Source: Ovis canadensis (taxonomy: Eukaryota > Chordata > Mammalia > Artiodactyla > Bovidae). From it: 64,000 nucleotides of DNA. Below are positions 23,199-33,844 of this stretch, piece by piece; position 1 is the stretch's first letter, and each line of letters starts with the position of its first letter. The notes below the pieces were generated by a model that saw only the letters and a program-made list of their open reading frames with translations, was not told the origin of the DNA and ran no database searches. Position numbers and translations under genes: made by a program. The DNA lies in assembly GCF_042477335.2 (NCBI RefSeq), contig NC_091246.1, positions 112,869,001 through 112,933,000 of the forward strand. The letters are read 5' to 3'.

Positions 23199-23350
23199 CT
23201 CTTTAGTTCCTCTTTGCTTTCTGCTATTAGGATTGTGTCATCTGCATATCTGAGGTTATTGATATTTCTCCTGGCAATCTTGATTCCAGCTTGTGGTTCA
23301 TCCAGCCCAGCATGTTGCATGATGTGTTCTGAATATAAGTTAAGTAAACA
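23199..23350 (-). mobile_element. BovB LINE fragment, right part
   Basis: Continuation of the BovB split by the LTR, from CTCTTTAGTTCCTCTTTGC through the reverse-complement YADD region (TCATCTGCATATCTGAGG) to about 23350. There it is joined to Tigger1-like sequence, so the BovB is truncated inside its reverse-transcriptase region. Confidence 0.88.
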
Positions 23351-23486
23351 TTGTTCATACCTTAATTAGAAATACTTTGTTGATTAAAATGCTAACCACC
23401 ATCTGGGCCTTCAGTGAGTCATAATCTTTTTGCTGGTGGGGGGCTGTGGCCTCGGTGGCTGCTGACTGATCAGGGTGGTAGTTACT
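23351..23486 (-). mobile_element. Tigger1-like DNA transposon, part 1
   Basis: The minus strand matches Tigger1 (pogo/Tc1-mariner superfamily), with blocks CTAACCACCATCTG, CAGTGAGTCATAATC and GGCTGCTGACTGATCAGGG. The element continues at 25080 after an inserted LTR. The transposase frame is destroyed. Confidence 0.8.
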
Positions 23487-25079
23487 TGCCGGGGTCCAGC
23501 CCCGGTGGATCCAGAGTGATTTGAAGGTGGGGGGACGGCGTCGGCGTCTTTGGAAAAATACATATTTAATTACAGATATATAGAGAGATTAGAAATGAAT
23601 AGTGTAGTAGGAGATAGTGTAGTGGAGAAAAGGAGGCTGAATCCAGATGGGAATTCAGCCAGAGAAACGAGGAGCAAGAAAGAACGACATGGGGGAATCA
23701 GTCTTTCCAGAAACTGATCCGATTTCTTTATTTTGGGGTTTGCTTATATACCTTTTGTTACACATAGGGATGAATACAGAGTCATGCGGGGGTCAGCAGT
23801 GCTGACCTTTATCAAAATCAGGTGCTTCACATAAATATATAAAAAAAGGTCTTAGGGATATTACATCATCTTCTGGCCATGAGACCCACTGACATTTTAT
23901 GATCCTTTCTTTCTGATAACCAAAAAACTGATTTCTTCCAAGGGTGTTTTTTCTTAAACCAGGCACGACCCTCCAAATAAAGTTACATTACTATAGGGTG
24001 AGGGTGTAGTGAGTTACAATCAAGAAAGGAATTTATTTAACCCAAGGTTAACATGATTAATCTTAAAGGTTAATAGTTATTTCTCCTATATGCTTAAAGG
24101 TTAATACTTATTTTTCCTATTATGTTAGTTATATTCATTATGAGGGCAGGGAATATGGAGATTTAGCAGCAAACATCAACCCAACAAATGAAAATCCTTT
24201 CACCAATGCTCCCCTTAAGATCTATTTAGTCTTAAGATAGTGATAAAGTTACATTTTTACATAACAAGGACACAGTGATTTATAACAAAGCACAGTGATC
24301 TATTACAAAAGAGAAAATCCATTAACTCAAAAAGTCTAGTATTGCTAACCTTAAAAACTACTATATTTCCTTTTCTGTAGTCCAAATACATTGATTAATA
24401 TATTCCCAGGTGCCTAAGGATATGGAGGCCTGGCAGCAATCATTGACTCAACAAGAAGAAAAAGCCCTATGCTAATTAAGACTCTCAAAATACTCCAAAA
24501 CTCTCTGTGCTGTTTATGGTTAAGAGGTAGTAAACAATCATATGCGTAGTGGCAGGAGTATGGATAATCCTGTCACACAAGCTAGTCTGTCAGCAGAGAG
24601 GTTTGACCTGATACATCCTTGTCCCACCCAGAGCAGGGAATTAGCAGCAATTATTGACACAACAAATGAAAAACCCTTCACCAATATAATTCCTAACCAA
24701 CCCACTATACTAATAATTTCCAACTCCCCAAAAGAATTTGCCTTTAGTAAGTCTAAAACATCTCATGCCTCTCAGGTTGGGAGGCTGTAAACAATCACAT
24801 GTGGCCGGACGAACCTATACAGGCAGGCTAGATAACCTTCAGAGGAGTCCGTAAGCTGAAACACTCTTGTCACGTCCAAGAATTTTATTACCTTGGAGCT
24901 GCACGTTTACTCCTTCTCCAAGAAAAACGGTTATGGAGGAAAGCATAAAACAGACTCTGGTTTTGGGGTAGATGCTCAGGAACAGGGGTTTCCTGAGGCT
25001 TGATCACGCCTTTGCGTATGCCAAGCCTCCTTCCTCATGACCTTTGCCATGGGCGGAGTTCCTCCGCTGGCTCCGGGCA
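23487..25079 (-). mobile_element. Solo LTR, long ERV family, minus strand (1593 bp)
   Basis: Runs from TGCCGGGGTCC to CTCCGGGCA with perfect 6-bp duplications GTTACT at 23481-23486 and 25080-25085 inside Tigger1. On the minus strand a TATATAA-type box lies near 23750, with an AATAAA-type signal just beyond it near 23735. Read in reverse, its ends and body match the + strand LTR at 25742-27013, so both belong to one family. It is about 320 bp longer because U3 holds repeated units: a (T)(T/G)AGCAGCAA-type motif recurs near 24163, 24431 and 24651. No coding sequence remains. Confidence 0.92.
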
Positions 25080-25471
25080 GTTACTGAAGGGTGGGGTGGC
25101 CATGGCGATTTCTTGAAGTAAGACAACACTGAAGTTTGTAGCATTGAATTGACTCTTCCTTTCATGAACAATTTCTCTGCAGCTTAGATGCCATGTGATC
25201 TAACTCACAGGAGAACTTTTTTCAAAATTAGAGTCTGTCCTCTAAAACCCTGCCTCTGCTTTATCACCTAAGTTTAAGACATGTTCTAAATCATTTCCTT
25301 CCTTTTCAACAATCTTCACAGCATCTCCACCAGGAATAGATTCCATCTCAAGAAGCCATTCTCTTTGCTTATCCATAAAAAGCAACTCCTCTATTAGAGT
25401 TTTATGATCAAATTGCAGCAAATAATCACATCTTCAGGCTCCACTTCTCATTTTAGCTCTCTTGCTGTTTC
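25080..25471 (-). mobile_element. Tigger1-like DNA transposon, part 2
   Basis: Tigger1 transposase region resumes after the LTR: GTTACTGAAGGGTGGGGTGG, CTCTTCCTTTCATGAACAA and TCCACCAGGAATAGATTCC. It is diverged, with frame breaks. An L1 tail interrupts it at 25472. Confidence 0.82.
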
Positions 25472-25646
25472 TTTCTTCTTCTTCTTCTTTTTTTTTTTTT
25501 CACATTTTTGGGGGAGGAGTTTATTTTATTTATTTTTTAAATTAATTAGTTTATTTTAATTGGAGGCTAATTACTTTAGACTATTTTTGTGTTTTTTACC
25601 ATACACCAGCATGAATCAGCCACAGGTGCATATGTGTCCCCCCTCC
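25472..25646 (-). mobile_element. L1 3' end, 5'-truncated, minus strand
   Basis: A poly-T stretch at the left (reverse of the poly-A tail) is followed by TTAATTGGAGGCTAATTAC and other ruminant L1 3' UTR sequence. A near-perfect target duplication, CTTGCTGTTTC at 25461-25471 and CTTGTTGTTTC at 25647-25657, restores the Tigger1 sequence. Confidence 0.8.
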
Positions 25647-25741
25647 CTTGTTGTTTCCACCACATCTGCTGTTACTTCTTCCACTGAAGGGCTGAACCCA
25701 TCAAAGTGATCCATGAGGGTTGGAATCACCTTCTCCATTAG
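25647..25741 (-). mobile_element. Tigger1-like DNA transposon, part 3
   Basis: Short stretch between the L1 tail and the next LTR: TTTCCACCACATCTGC and GATCCATGAGGGTTGGAATC. It ends with CATTAG, the target duplicated by the next LTR. Confidence 0.8.
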
Positions 25742-27013
25742 TGCCGGAAGCCAGTGTGAGGAATCCCGCCCGTGACAAGGTCATGAGGAAGGAAGCTGAC
25801 ATACGCAAGGCGTGCTCAGACTTCAGGGACCCCTCTGGAAATTCCTAAGCATGTACCCCAGCAAAAATCTGCCGGCTTTTGTGCTCTGCTTTTCCACTCT
25901 TCTGACATTCTCTGGAAAAAGTCAATTCAGGGCTTTAGTCTTCTGCATTTGAAAGAGTGTTTCAATCCAAAAAACCCTCTGATGGCTTTCTAGCTTGCCT
26001 ACAGGGCTCCTACAGCTGTGCATGTGATTGTTTGAGGCCTCCTGACCGTAGGAGGCACAGGAAGCTTAAAACATCCTAGGAATGTAGGACCTTCCAAGGA
26101 GTCAAAATCTTTAGAATAGGACTGATTAAAAGTTTCATTTGTTGAGTCAATGCTTGCTGCTGAATTTTCATATCCTTTATTTTTAGATATAGTTGGTATA
26201 TAGAAAAACAAGTAGTAGACCTGGTATTAGCAACATTAGATCTTTGAGTTAAGTACCTTCTTTGTTATAACCCACTGCACCTTTGTTCTATAGAGATGTA
26301 ACTTTAATGCTTTAAGGAGATGCAGATTAAAGAAAAACACTTCAGGGGAAACAAAATTAACATTCATTAAGGAAGAGAGCCAAAAAGTGTTAACAAGCCT
26401 CTTGGCCAGAAGATAATGTAAATCACCTGAGACCTTTTGTATACAAAATGATGTACAGAAAGAGTCTGGGCTGCGAACGCTACATAATCTTGTGTTACCC
26501 ATTGATCTCTGTGTTTTATCAAAAGTATAAAAGGCCTTCTGAACAATAAAGGATGGGACCAGCTTCTCGGACCAGTCTCTCGGACTAGTCTCTCGGCCTG
26601 GTTTTTTGGGAATCTGGCTCCCCCCGTGTCTCTCTCTCTCTTCTTCTCTCTCTTTCCCTCCCTCTTCTCTTTACTTTAATTTCAGGCTGAATTTCCATCT
26701 GGGGCGCGGAGGCTCGCCAAGTCTACTCACTTGCCCTGGCTGTTAAGACCCGCGCGAAAGGGAGCCTAAGGCGAGGCACCCTTAGATATTCAAGCGGGCG
26801 CCGGTGGCCCAACGTAGATGGTACAAATTCCTTGTCTGGAATTTTATTGGCCTTCTGCGTAAACCAAGCTATTCATCCCTCTTCCTCCACTTAATCTTCC
26901 TACTACACTATAGTTTCTTAATCTAATCTTACATTAATAAATAAACAAGTCTTTCCACGCCAACGCCGTCCACCCTTCGAATTCCCTGGATCCACTGGGG
27001 CTGGACCCCAGCA
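25742..27013 (+). mobile_element. Solo LTR, same long ERV family, plus strand (1272 bp)
   Basis: Begins TGCCGGAAGCC and ends GGACCCCAGCA, with perfect 6-bp duplications CATTAG at 25736-25741 and 27014-27019. TATAAAA lies at 26526-26532 and AATAAA at 26545-26550. Just downstream, TCTCGG recurs every 13 bp (26565, 26578, 26591), followed by a pyrimidine-rich R/U5 stretch. It stands head to head with the minus-strand LTR at 23487-25079, so the two U3 regions face each other across 662 bp. No viral genes remain. Confidence 0.93.
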
Positions 27014-27625
27014 CATTAGCTCCTGTTAATGTTGATATCTGGACCACTTCCCCTGAGTCACAAGTATTCTTAATGGGATCTAGAGCAGTGAAGCCTTTCC
27101 AGAAAGCTTACAGGTTTCTTTTCCCGGGTCCATCAGAGGAATCACTATCTGTGGCAGCTGTATCCCTACAGAATGCATTTCTTAAAAGAAAAAAAAAGAT
27201 GTGAAAGAGAAATGACTCCTTGATCCATGGGCTGAAGAATGGGTATTGTGTTAGCAGACATGAAAACAGCCTTAATTTTGTTGTGCTTTTCCATCAGGTG
27301 GAGCAGTCAGTACTGACATGTTTATTAAGGTCACAGTCTTTTATGGGTGCAGTTCATGGTTCCACTAAACAATTACAATAGTAACATCAAAGATCTTTGT
27401 TTATAGATCACCATAATAAATTGAATAATAATGACAGTTTGAAATATTGTGAGAATTACCGAAATGTGACACAGAGATATCGAATGAGCAAATTTTGTTG
27501 GAAAAAATGGTAGTGATAAAATTGCTCAATGTAAGGTTGCCAAAACATTCAATTTTGTAGAATGTGCAACATCTATGAAACATAGTAAAGTAAAATGCAA
27601 TAAAACAAGGCAATCCTTTATGTTA
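27014..27625 (-). mobile_element. Tigger1-like DNA transposon, part 4
   Basis: Continues Tigger1 from the CATTAG duplication: CTCCTGTTAATGTTGATAT, GACTCCTTGATCCATGGGC, then an internal deletion (transposase centre missing), then the terminal part AATTACAATAGTAACATCAA and GCAATAAAACAAGGC. Together the four parts represent an internally deleted Tigger1 copy. Confidence 0.85.
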
Positions 27626-28116
27626 TGGCAATATGTTCTCCCTGTCTGTGGCTTGCCACTTGATTTTCTTAATGCCATCTTCAGATGACCAGACAGCTTT
27701 TTCTGATGAAATCTAATTCATCATACTTTTAGTAGTTGTTGTTCCTGTACCATGTAAAAAAATAAAGCCTCTTAATCATAAAGTCTCCTATATTTAATTC
27801 TAGGAGTAGTTGAAAAGTAGTTTCAATTTTTGAACTTGAGTCTAAGATATACTTTGAATTACATTTTTTGTGTATGTGGTTTGAGTTAGAGTTTGAGGTC
27901 CAGTTATTCCAGTATCTACTGTTGAGAAGATTTCTTTTACCTTCAGTGGATTACTTTGTTCTTGTTGTTTTGGTAAAAAATCAAATGACCGTATATGTTA
28001 GTTTGCTTCTGGGCTGTCTACTCTGTTTCAAAAATGGGCTTAGCTTTCTTTGTTGCCAGTATCACAATGTCCTAATCAGCATAACTTTATAGAAAGTCTT
28101 GAATCAATTTTGTTCT

Positions 28117-28266
28117 GTGCCGTGCTTAGTTGTTCTTCGTGTGTCTGACTCTTTGTGACCCCATGGACTGTAGCCTGCCAGCCCCTCTGTCTATGGGATT
28201 TCCCAGGCAAGAACACTGCAGTGGGTTGCCATGCCCTCCTCCAGGGGATCTTCTCCACCCAGGGAA
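28117..28266 (-). repeat. Bov-tA SINE, partial, minus strand
   Basis: CTTAGTTGTTCTTCGTGTG, CCCATGGACTGTAGCCTGCC and GGGATCTTCTCCACCCAGGG; the tRNA-like head is missing. It sits within L1. Confidence 0.85.
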
Positions 28267-28866
28267 GATTGTTCTTTGTTCAGCTTTGACTATTCCAGGT
28301 ACTATGCACCTCCACATAAATTTTACAGTCAGCTTATGAATTTCTGTTTTTTAAAAGAAGCTTGATGGAATTATACTCATTATAGCTGTAGAGTCTTTCA
28401 ATGAATGAACATGGTATATATCTCCATTTATTTAGATCCTCTCTAGTTTCCATCACCAGTTGTTTGTAGTTTTAAGTGTGGAGGTCTTGTGTATCTTTTA
28501 TTAAATATATTTACAGATATTTCATTAAAAAAATTATCCACTGAACTTTTAATTTCTTCATCTTTTGCTGCTAGTGTATAGAAATACAATCGATTTTGCA
28601 TATTGACCTATTATCCTACAATCTTGCTAAACTAGCTCATTAATTTTAGTCACTCATTTGTACATTTCTTAAGATTTTCTACCTGTCTTTAGTGAATAAA
28701 TATGTTCTTATTACTTCTTCAATTTTATGTCTTTTTCCTTGTATTATTTAATTGGCTGATTCCTTCAGTAAGGGTTGAAGTAGAGTGAATAAGCAACTTC
28801 ACTCTCTTCTTGATCTTAAAGGGAAAAGGTTATTTCACCATTTGATACTGTGTTATCTGTAGTTTT

Positions 28867-28975
28867 TTTGTGACTTCCCTGGTGGCTCAGATGGTAAAGC
28901 ATCTGTCTACAATGCAGGAGACCCGGGTTCAATCCCTGGGTTGGGAAGATCCCCTGGAGAAGGAAATGGCTACCT
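28867..28975 (+). repeat. Bov-tA SINE head, 3'-truncated
   Basis: The tRNA-like head GACTTCCCTGGTGGCTCAG with B-box GGTTCAATCCC, then TTGGGAAGATCCCCTGGAG, ending abruptly after GGAAATGGCTACC. The well-preserved head could be mistaken for a tRNA gene but has no folded acceptor stem. Confidence 0.88.
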
Positions 28976-29472
28976 TTATCAAGACTGAATAAATCCCCTT
29001 TATTACTAGTTTCCTGAGAATTTTTATCATAAATAGGTGTTAGGTTTTTTCAAGTACTTTTTCTATGTACATTATTATATGCTTTTCCTCTTATTTTTTT
29101 AATTTAGTGTATTACATTGACTGATTTTGGAGTATTAATTCAACCTTTTATTCCTGGGAAAATTCTACTTGGCCATATTTTTAAAAAGATATATAAGTGG
29201 ATTTGATTTCCTAATATTTTGTGTGTGCATATATTCATTCATGAAGGATACTGATGTATCATTTTCTTTCTTTTATAATTTCTGTCAGGCTATTTTCTTA
29301 TCAGTATTACACTGACCTAGTAAATTTATATTCTTTATATAATATTAAATATTATATAAATTCCTTATATTGCTAATTTATGACTTCTTTCCCATCTTAT
29401 GGATTAATTTATCTAGTGGTTTAGTAGTTTTGTTGATGTTTTCAAGGACCCAGCCTTAGCTTTTCTTGTTGC

Positions 29473-29990
29473 TGTCTTGCTGGGTCTTCACGGTTGAGCA
29501 GGTTTTTCCAGGGAGCAGGTGGTGCTCAGGCCTCTCATTGCAGTGGCTTCTCTTGTTGCAGAGCACAGGCTCTAGGGCTCATGAGCTTTAGGAGTTGCAG
29601 CATGTGGGCTCAGTAGTTGAGGCTCCTGGGCGACCCAGGGACTGGGTCTTCTGCGTGTCTTCTGCATTGGCAGGTGGATTCTTTACCACTAAGCCATCAG
29701 AGAAGGTCATGGCACCCCACTCCAGTACTCTTGCCTGAAAAATCCCATGGACAGAGGAGCCTGGTAGGCTGCAGACCATGGGGTCGCTAAGAGTTGAACA
29801 CGACTGAGCGACTTCACTCTCACTTTTCACTTTCATGCATTGGAGAAAGAAATGGCAACCCACTCCAGTGTTCTTGCTTGGAGAACCCCTGGGATGGCGG
29901 ATCCTGATGGGCTGCTGTCTATGGGGTCATACAGAATCGGACACAACTGACACGACTTAGCAGCAGCAGCAAGCCATCAGGGAAGCTCTG
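29473..29990 (-). repeat. CHR-type SINE, minus strand, split by Bov-A2
   Basis: CTGGGTCTTCACGG, TTGCAGAGCACAGGCTC and GGTGGATTCTTTACCACT, with the reverse tRNA-like end, are typical of the tRNA-derived CHR SINEs of cetartiodactyls. A Bov-A2 inserted at 29701-29970 separates the last about ten bases (29981-29990). Confidence 0.82.
29701..29970 (+). repeat. Bov-A2 SINE nested in CHR SINE
   Basis: Dimeric Bov-A2 ending CGACTTAGCAGCAGCAGC. A perfect 10-bp target duplication AAGCCATCAG lies at 29691-29700 and 29971-29980. This dates Bov-A2 as younger than the CHR SINE, which is younger than the surrounding L1. Confidence 0.94.
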
Positions 29991-30564
29991 GTTTTGTTAT
30001 TTTCTCAAGTGTTTGTCTGTTTTCTAAAAAAAATCATTAATTTCTACTTATATTTGTTATTTCTTTCTCTTGGAGTTTCTTTATGTTGTTTCCCCTCCCT
30101 TATTAAATTGGAACCTCAGGTCAAGACCTTTCTTCTTTATGATTTTGAACATTTAAAATTTATTTTTAATCATTGCTTTAGTGGCACATCACAAATTTGC
30201 ATCTACTGGTTTTTTCTTCCCCATTTAATTAGATGTATTTTGTAAAATACCTCATCATCCTTCTTTGACAAGGGATTAGCTAGAAGTGTTCTATTTTAAT
30301 TTATAAATACTTGTTTTTTTCTAGATACGTTATCGCTATTGGTATCTAATATAGTTCCGTTGTAGTCAGATAAGTTATTCCTGTATAATTTCAGTTATTT
30401 TAAAATGTTGGGGTTTGTTTTATGACCCCCAAAATGGCCTATTTGAATGAATGTGCCATGTGTTCTTGAGAAAAATACATCTTCCATAGTTTTTGAATAT
30501 AGTGTTCTGAAAATGTCATCAGATCACAGTGGATGATAGGTAAAACTCATTTTTACTTGTGATG

Positions 30565-30861
30565 CAGTGAAGTGAAAATGAAGTGAAATTCTCTCAGTGG
30601 CATCTGACTCTTTGCGACCCCATGGACTGGAGTGGGTAGCCTTTCCCTTCTCTAGGGGAATCTTCCCACTCCAGGGATTGAACCCAGGTCTCCTATACTG
30701 CAGGCAGATTCTTTACCAGTTGAGCCACTAGGGAAGCCCAAGAATACTGGAATGGGTAGCCTATCCCTTCGCCAGCAGATCTTCCCAATCTAGGAATCGA
30801 ACCAGGGTCTCCTGCATTGCAGGCGGATTCTTTACCCACTGAGTTATCAGGGAAACCCCTA
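30565..30861 (-). repeat. Bov-tA SINE with duplicated head, minus strand
   Basis: Contains two reverse tRNA-like segments (ending GAGCCACTAGGGAAGCCC and GAGTTATCAGGGAAACCCC), so it is a dimer-like variant. Near-perfect duplications TTTACTTGTGATG (30552-30564) and TTTATTTGTGATG (30862-30874) flank it. Confidence 0.88.
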
Positions 30862-30874
30862 TTTATTTGTGATG

Positions 30875-31692
30875 ATGGATGTTTATTTTAAGGACATCCA
30901 GAAACATGAGGAAGGAGAAGAAATTTCATCAGCAGCCTTTTTCCTGTCCAGATGCCATCCTTAAATTCTAGGAAGCCCTTTAGACTTCAAAAACTCACCA
31001 GGAATTTTATTTACAGCCCAGTAAAATGGCACATTCAACAGAGGCACTACGCTCTCATTGTTTCCTTTATTTAAATATCCTCAAACAAGGTAATTGTCTG
31101 GCTTTTAAAAATTACAAATTGAATGGATTCCAATTTTAGCAAATCTCAATCTGAATATAGAATTTCTCCTACCCTACTCTTTATAAGCAATTATTGCTTT
31201 ACTTTTAAGCAATCTAGACTATTTCACTGAAAAATAGAATTTTTTATCTGCTTATTAAAGACTTGTGTTATTTAAGGAAGAAATACATTACCTGAACTAC
31301 TAGGTTTAATCCGATGAGAATGACCCACATCAGTTTCCCAAAACAGATATAACAGATCCATCCACTTGCTACTTTGACCCCTGTTTGAACTCAGAGAGTA
31401 AAAGAATTGGAAGTTGAGAAGTGAAATTGATAGATACTCTAAGTAGTGTACACCTGCTTAAATATAGAAGACAAATTTATTTAAATCCTAATTTTGACCT
31501 ATGGCATATATTTGTGAAATGACAGTTGAGGATTCAGATCCCTACTTAACTTATGGTCCTTGACTATAATTCAGGGCAAAACATTGGACCACACTGATTC
31601 TGATCCTATGACCCTTTGACTTCTAATTAATAATATTAGCTGCCATGAAGTGAAGATTTCAAAGTAATGTACATTTTTCCCCTCACTGCAAG
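30875..31692. other. Unassigned DNA before the DDX60-like exon relic
   Basis: About 0.8 kb without a recognised repeat. By position it would be intron of the dead DDX60-like unit whose exon relic begins at 31693. I could not identify further exon relics in it. Confidence 0.4.
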
Positions 31693-31870
31693 AAGCTGAA
31701 TGTTTATGTTTTGATTGCTTAAACTTCTTTCACTGAGGTCTGTCTTAATGCTCTGTCTTCAATACAGTGCTAACACTGATGTTCAAACAGGGTTTTCTGG
31801 ATGTCTTTCATGAGAGTAGAAATTTTTCTTGGAAAAGCATTGCCCATGTTTCCTGATAGTTTCAAAGGAA
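31693..31870 (+). pseudogene. Decayed copy of the DDX60-like exon at 53773
   Basis: This stretch aligns with the 53773-54053 exon. Both start after an acceptor-like AG; shared blocks include CTGATGTTCAAACAG against TTGATGTTCAAACAG and a TTTCCTGATAGTTTC / TTTTCTGATTGTTGG pair. In the matching frame it reads NTDVQTGFSGCLS against SIDVQTAFFGCWS and CPCFLIV against CPYFLIV, but with at least two in-frame stops (TGA, TAG) between. The similarity, about 70-75% by eye, fades near 31870, and a BovB begins at 31907. It is a broken exon of a paralogous DDX60-family unit about 22 kb upstream in the same orientation. What the intact protein did is inferred only from its relative. Confidence 0.7.
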
Positions 31871-31906
31871 GCCTGGATGACCTCAAACACTCCTTTGTAA
31901 CTTCTT

Positions 31907-33399
31907 AAACAAAGCTAGTAGAGGTGATGGAATTCCAGTTGAGCTGTTTCAAATTCTGAAACATGATGCTGTGAAAGTGCTGCACTCAATATGCCAGCAA
32001 ATTTGGAAAACTCAGCAGTGGCCATGGGACTGGAAAAGGTCAGTTTTCATTCCAATCCCAAAGAAAGACAATGCCAAAGAATGCTCAAACTACTGCACAA
32101 TTGCACTCATCTCACATGCTAGTAAAGTAATGCTCAAAATTCTCCAAGGCAGGCTTCAGCAATATGTGAACTGTGAACTTCCAGATGTTCCAGCTGGTTT
32201 TAGAAAAGGCAGAGGAACCAGAGATCAAATTGCCAACATCCCTGGATCATGGAAAAAGCAAGAGAGTTCCAGAAAAACATCTATTTCTGCTTTCTTGACT
32301 ACGCCAAAGCCTTTGACTGTGTGGATCACAATCAACTGTGGAAAATTGTGAAAGAGATGGGAATACCAGACCACCTGACCTGCCTCTTGAGAAATCTGTA
32401 TGCAGGTCAGGAAGCAACAGTTAGAACTGGACATGGAACAACAGACTGGTTCCAAATAGGAAAAGGAGTACGTCAAGGCTGTATATTGTCATCCTGCTTA
32501 TTTAACTTATATGCAGAGTACATCATGAGAAACACTGGACTGGAAGAAACACTGGACTGGAAGAAACACAAGCTGGAATCAAGATTGCCTGGAGAAATAT
32601 CAATAACCTCAGATATGCAGATGACACCACCCTTATGGCAGAAAGTGAAGAGGAACTAAAAAGCCTCTTGATGAAAGTGAAAGAGGAGAGTGAAAAAGTT
32701 GGCTTAAAGCTCAACATTCAGAAAATGAAGATCATGGGATCCAGTCCCATCACTTCATGGGAAATAGATGGGGAAACAGTAGAAACAGTGTCAGACTTTA
32801 TTTGTTTTGGCTCCAAAATCACTGCAGATGGTGATTGCAGCCATGAAATTAAAAGACACTTACTCCTTGGAAGAAAAGTTATGACCAACCTAGATAGTAT
32901 ATTTAAAAGCAGAGATGTTACTTTGCCGACTAAGGTCCATCTAGTCAAGGCTATGGTTTTTCCAGTGGTCATGTATGGATGTGAGAGTTGGACTGTGAAG
33001 AAGGTTGAGTGCTGAAGAATTGATGCTTTTGAACTGCGGTGCTGGAGAAGACTCTTGAGAGTCCCTTGGACTGCAAGGAGATCCAACCAGTCCATTCTGA
33101 AGGAGATCAACCCTGGGATTTCTTTGGAAGGAATGATGCTAAAGCTGAAGCTCCAGTACTTTGGCCACCTCATGCGAAGAGTTGACTCATTGGAAAAGAC
33201 TCTGATGCTGGGAGGGATTGGGGGCAGGAGAAGGGGATGACAGAGGATGAGATGGCTGGATGGCATCACAGACTCGATGGACATGAGTCTGAGTGAACTC
33301 CAGGAGTTGGTGATGGACAGGGAGGCCTGGTGTGCTGCGATTCATGGGGTCGCAAAGAGTCGGACACGACTGAGTGACCGAACTGAACTGAACTGAATC
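31907..33399 (+). mobile_element. BovB LINE, 5'-truncated, plus strand
   Basis: About 1.5 kb covering the reverse-transcriptase domain to the 3' end: VFIPIPKK, PAGFRKGRGTRDQIANI, DYAKAFDCVDHNQLWK, GCILSSCLFNLYAEY, YADDTT and KVHLVKAMVFPVVMYGCESW, ending ACTGAACTGAACTGAA. Frameshifts break it into 126-, 136- and 126-codon pieces. It lies immediately after the decayed DDX60-like exon. A 14-bp internal duplication ACTGGACTGGAAGA occurs near 32536-32566. Confidence 0.93.
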
Positions 33400-33844
33400 A
33401 TACTTATCCAGAGGATGAGGGTCAATGTTATGTTTCTACCAGGTCAAGAATCTGATAGCCTCAGACCTTATGCATATGTTATGCAAAGCACAGAAAGAAA
33501 CAAAACATTTTAAGAGGTAATATACAGGAACAATTCTCATTGTTTTGTCCTCATATTTTATTTCTCAAAATGGCTTAATTCAACATTCTTTCCATCGTTT
33601 TTTGTAAGATTTATCAGAGATAGTCTCAGAAGAAGTAATAAATTTAGTAATAGTAAGAATTGTTTTTGCTAGTTCCTTTTCTAAATAATCTGTTTTAATT
33701 CTCAGAAAAATCCTATGAGATACAGGGTATTTATTTATCTCTGTTTGTGGTATTATCACATCACCTGTCAAAGCATATTTAGAGTATAGAAATAATTTTC
33801 TCACATTAAATACCTAATGAAAGATTGACAGTGAATGTCTTTCT
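33400..33844. other. Unassigned intergenic DNA
   Basis: About 445 bp with no feature that I can support. Confidence 0.45.

Larger units (their letters stand above)
27840..30564 (-). mobile_element. L1 ORF2 region, minus strand, with nested SINEs
   Basis: Diverged L1 sequence on the minus strand, including TCAAATGACCGTATATGT, TTTCCATCACCAGTTGTTTG and the ORF2 block near 29430-30540. Four SINE insertions (28117, 28867, 29473/29701, 30565) split it. The frame is broken many times. Its boundaries are soft because divergence is high. Confidence 0.8.

Noticed and set aside
23487..27013. A single provirus bounded by two LTRs
   Set aside because: The two LTRs are in opposite orientation, each has its own distinct 6-bp target duplication, and the DNA between them is Tigger1 and L1, with no gag, pol or env.
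28867..28975. Possible tRNA gene
   Set aside because: The A- and B-box-like sequence belongs to the head of a Bov-tA SINE. The acceptor stem does not pair, and the same head recurs in other SINEs here.
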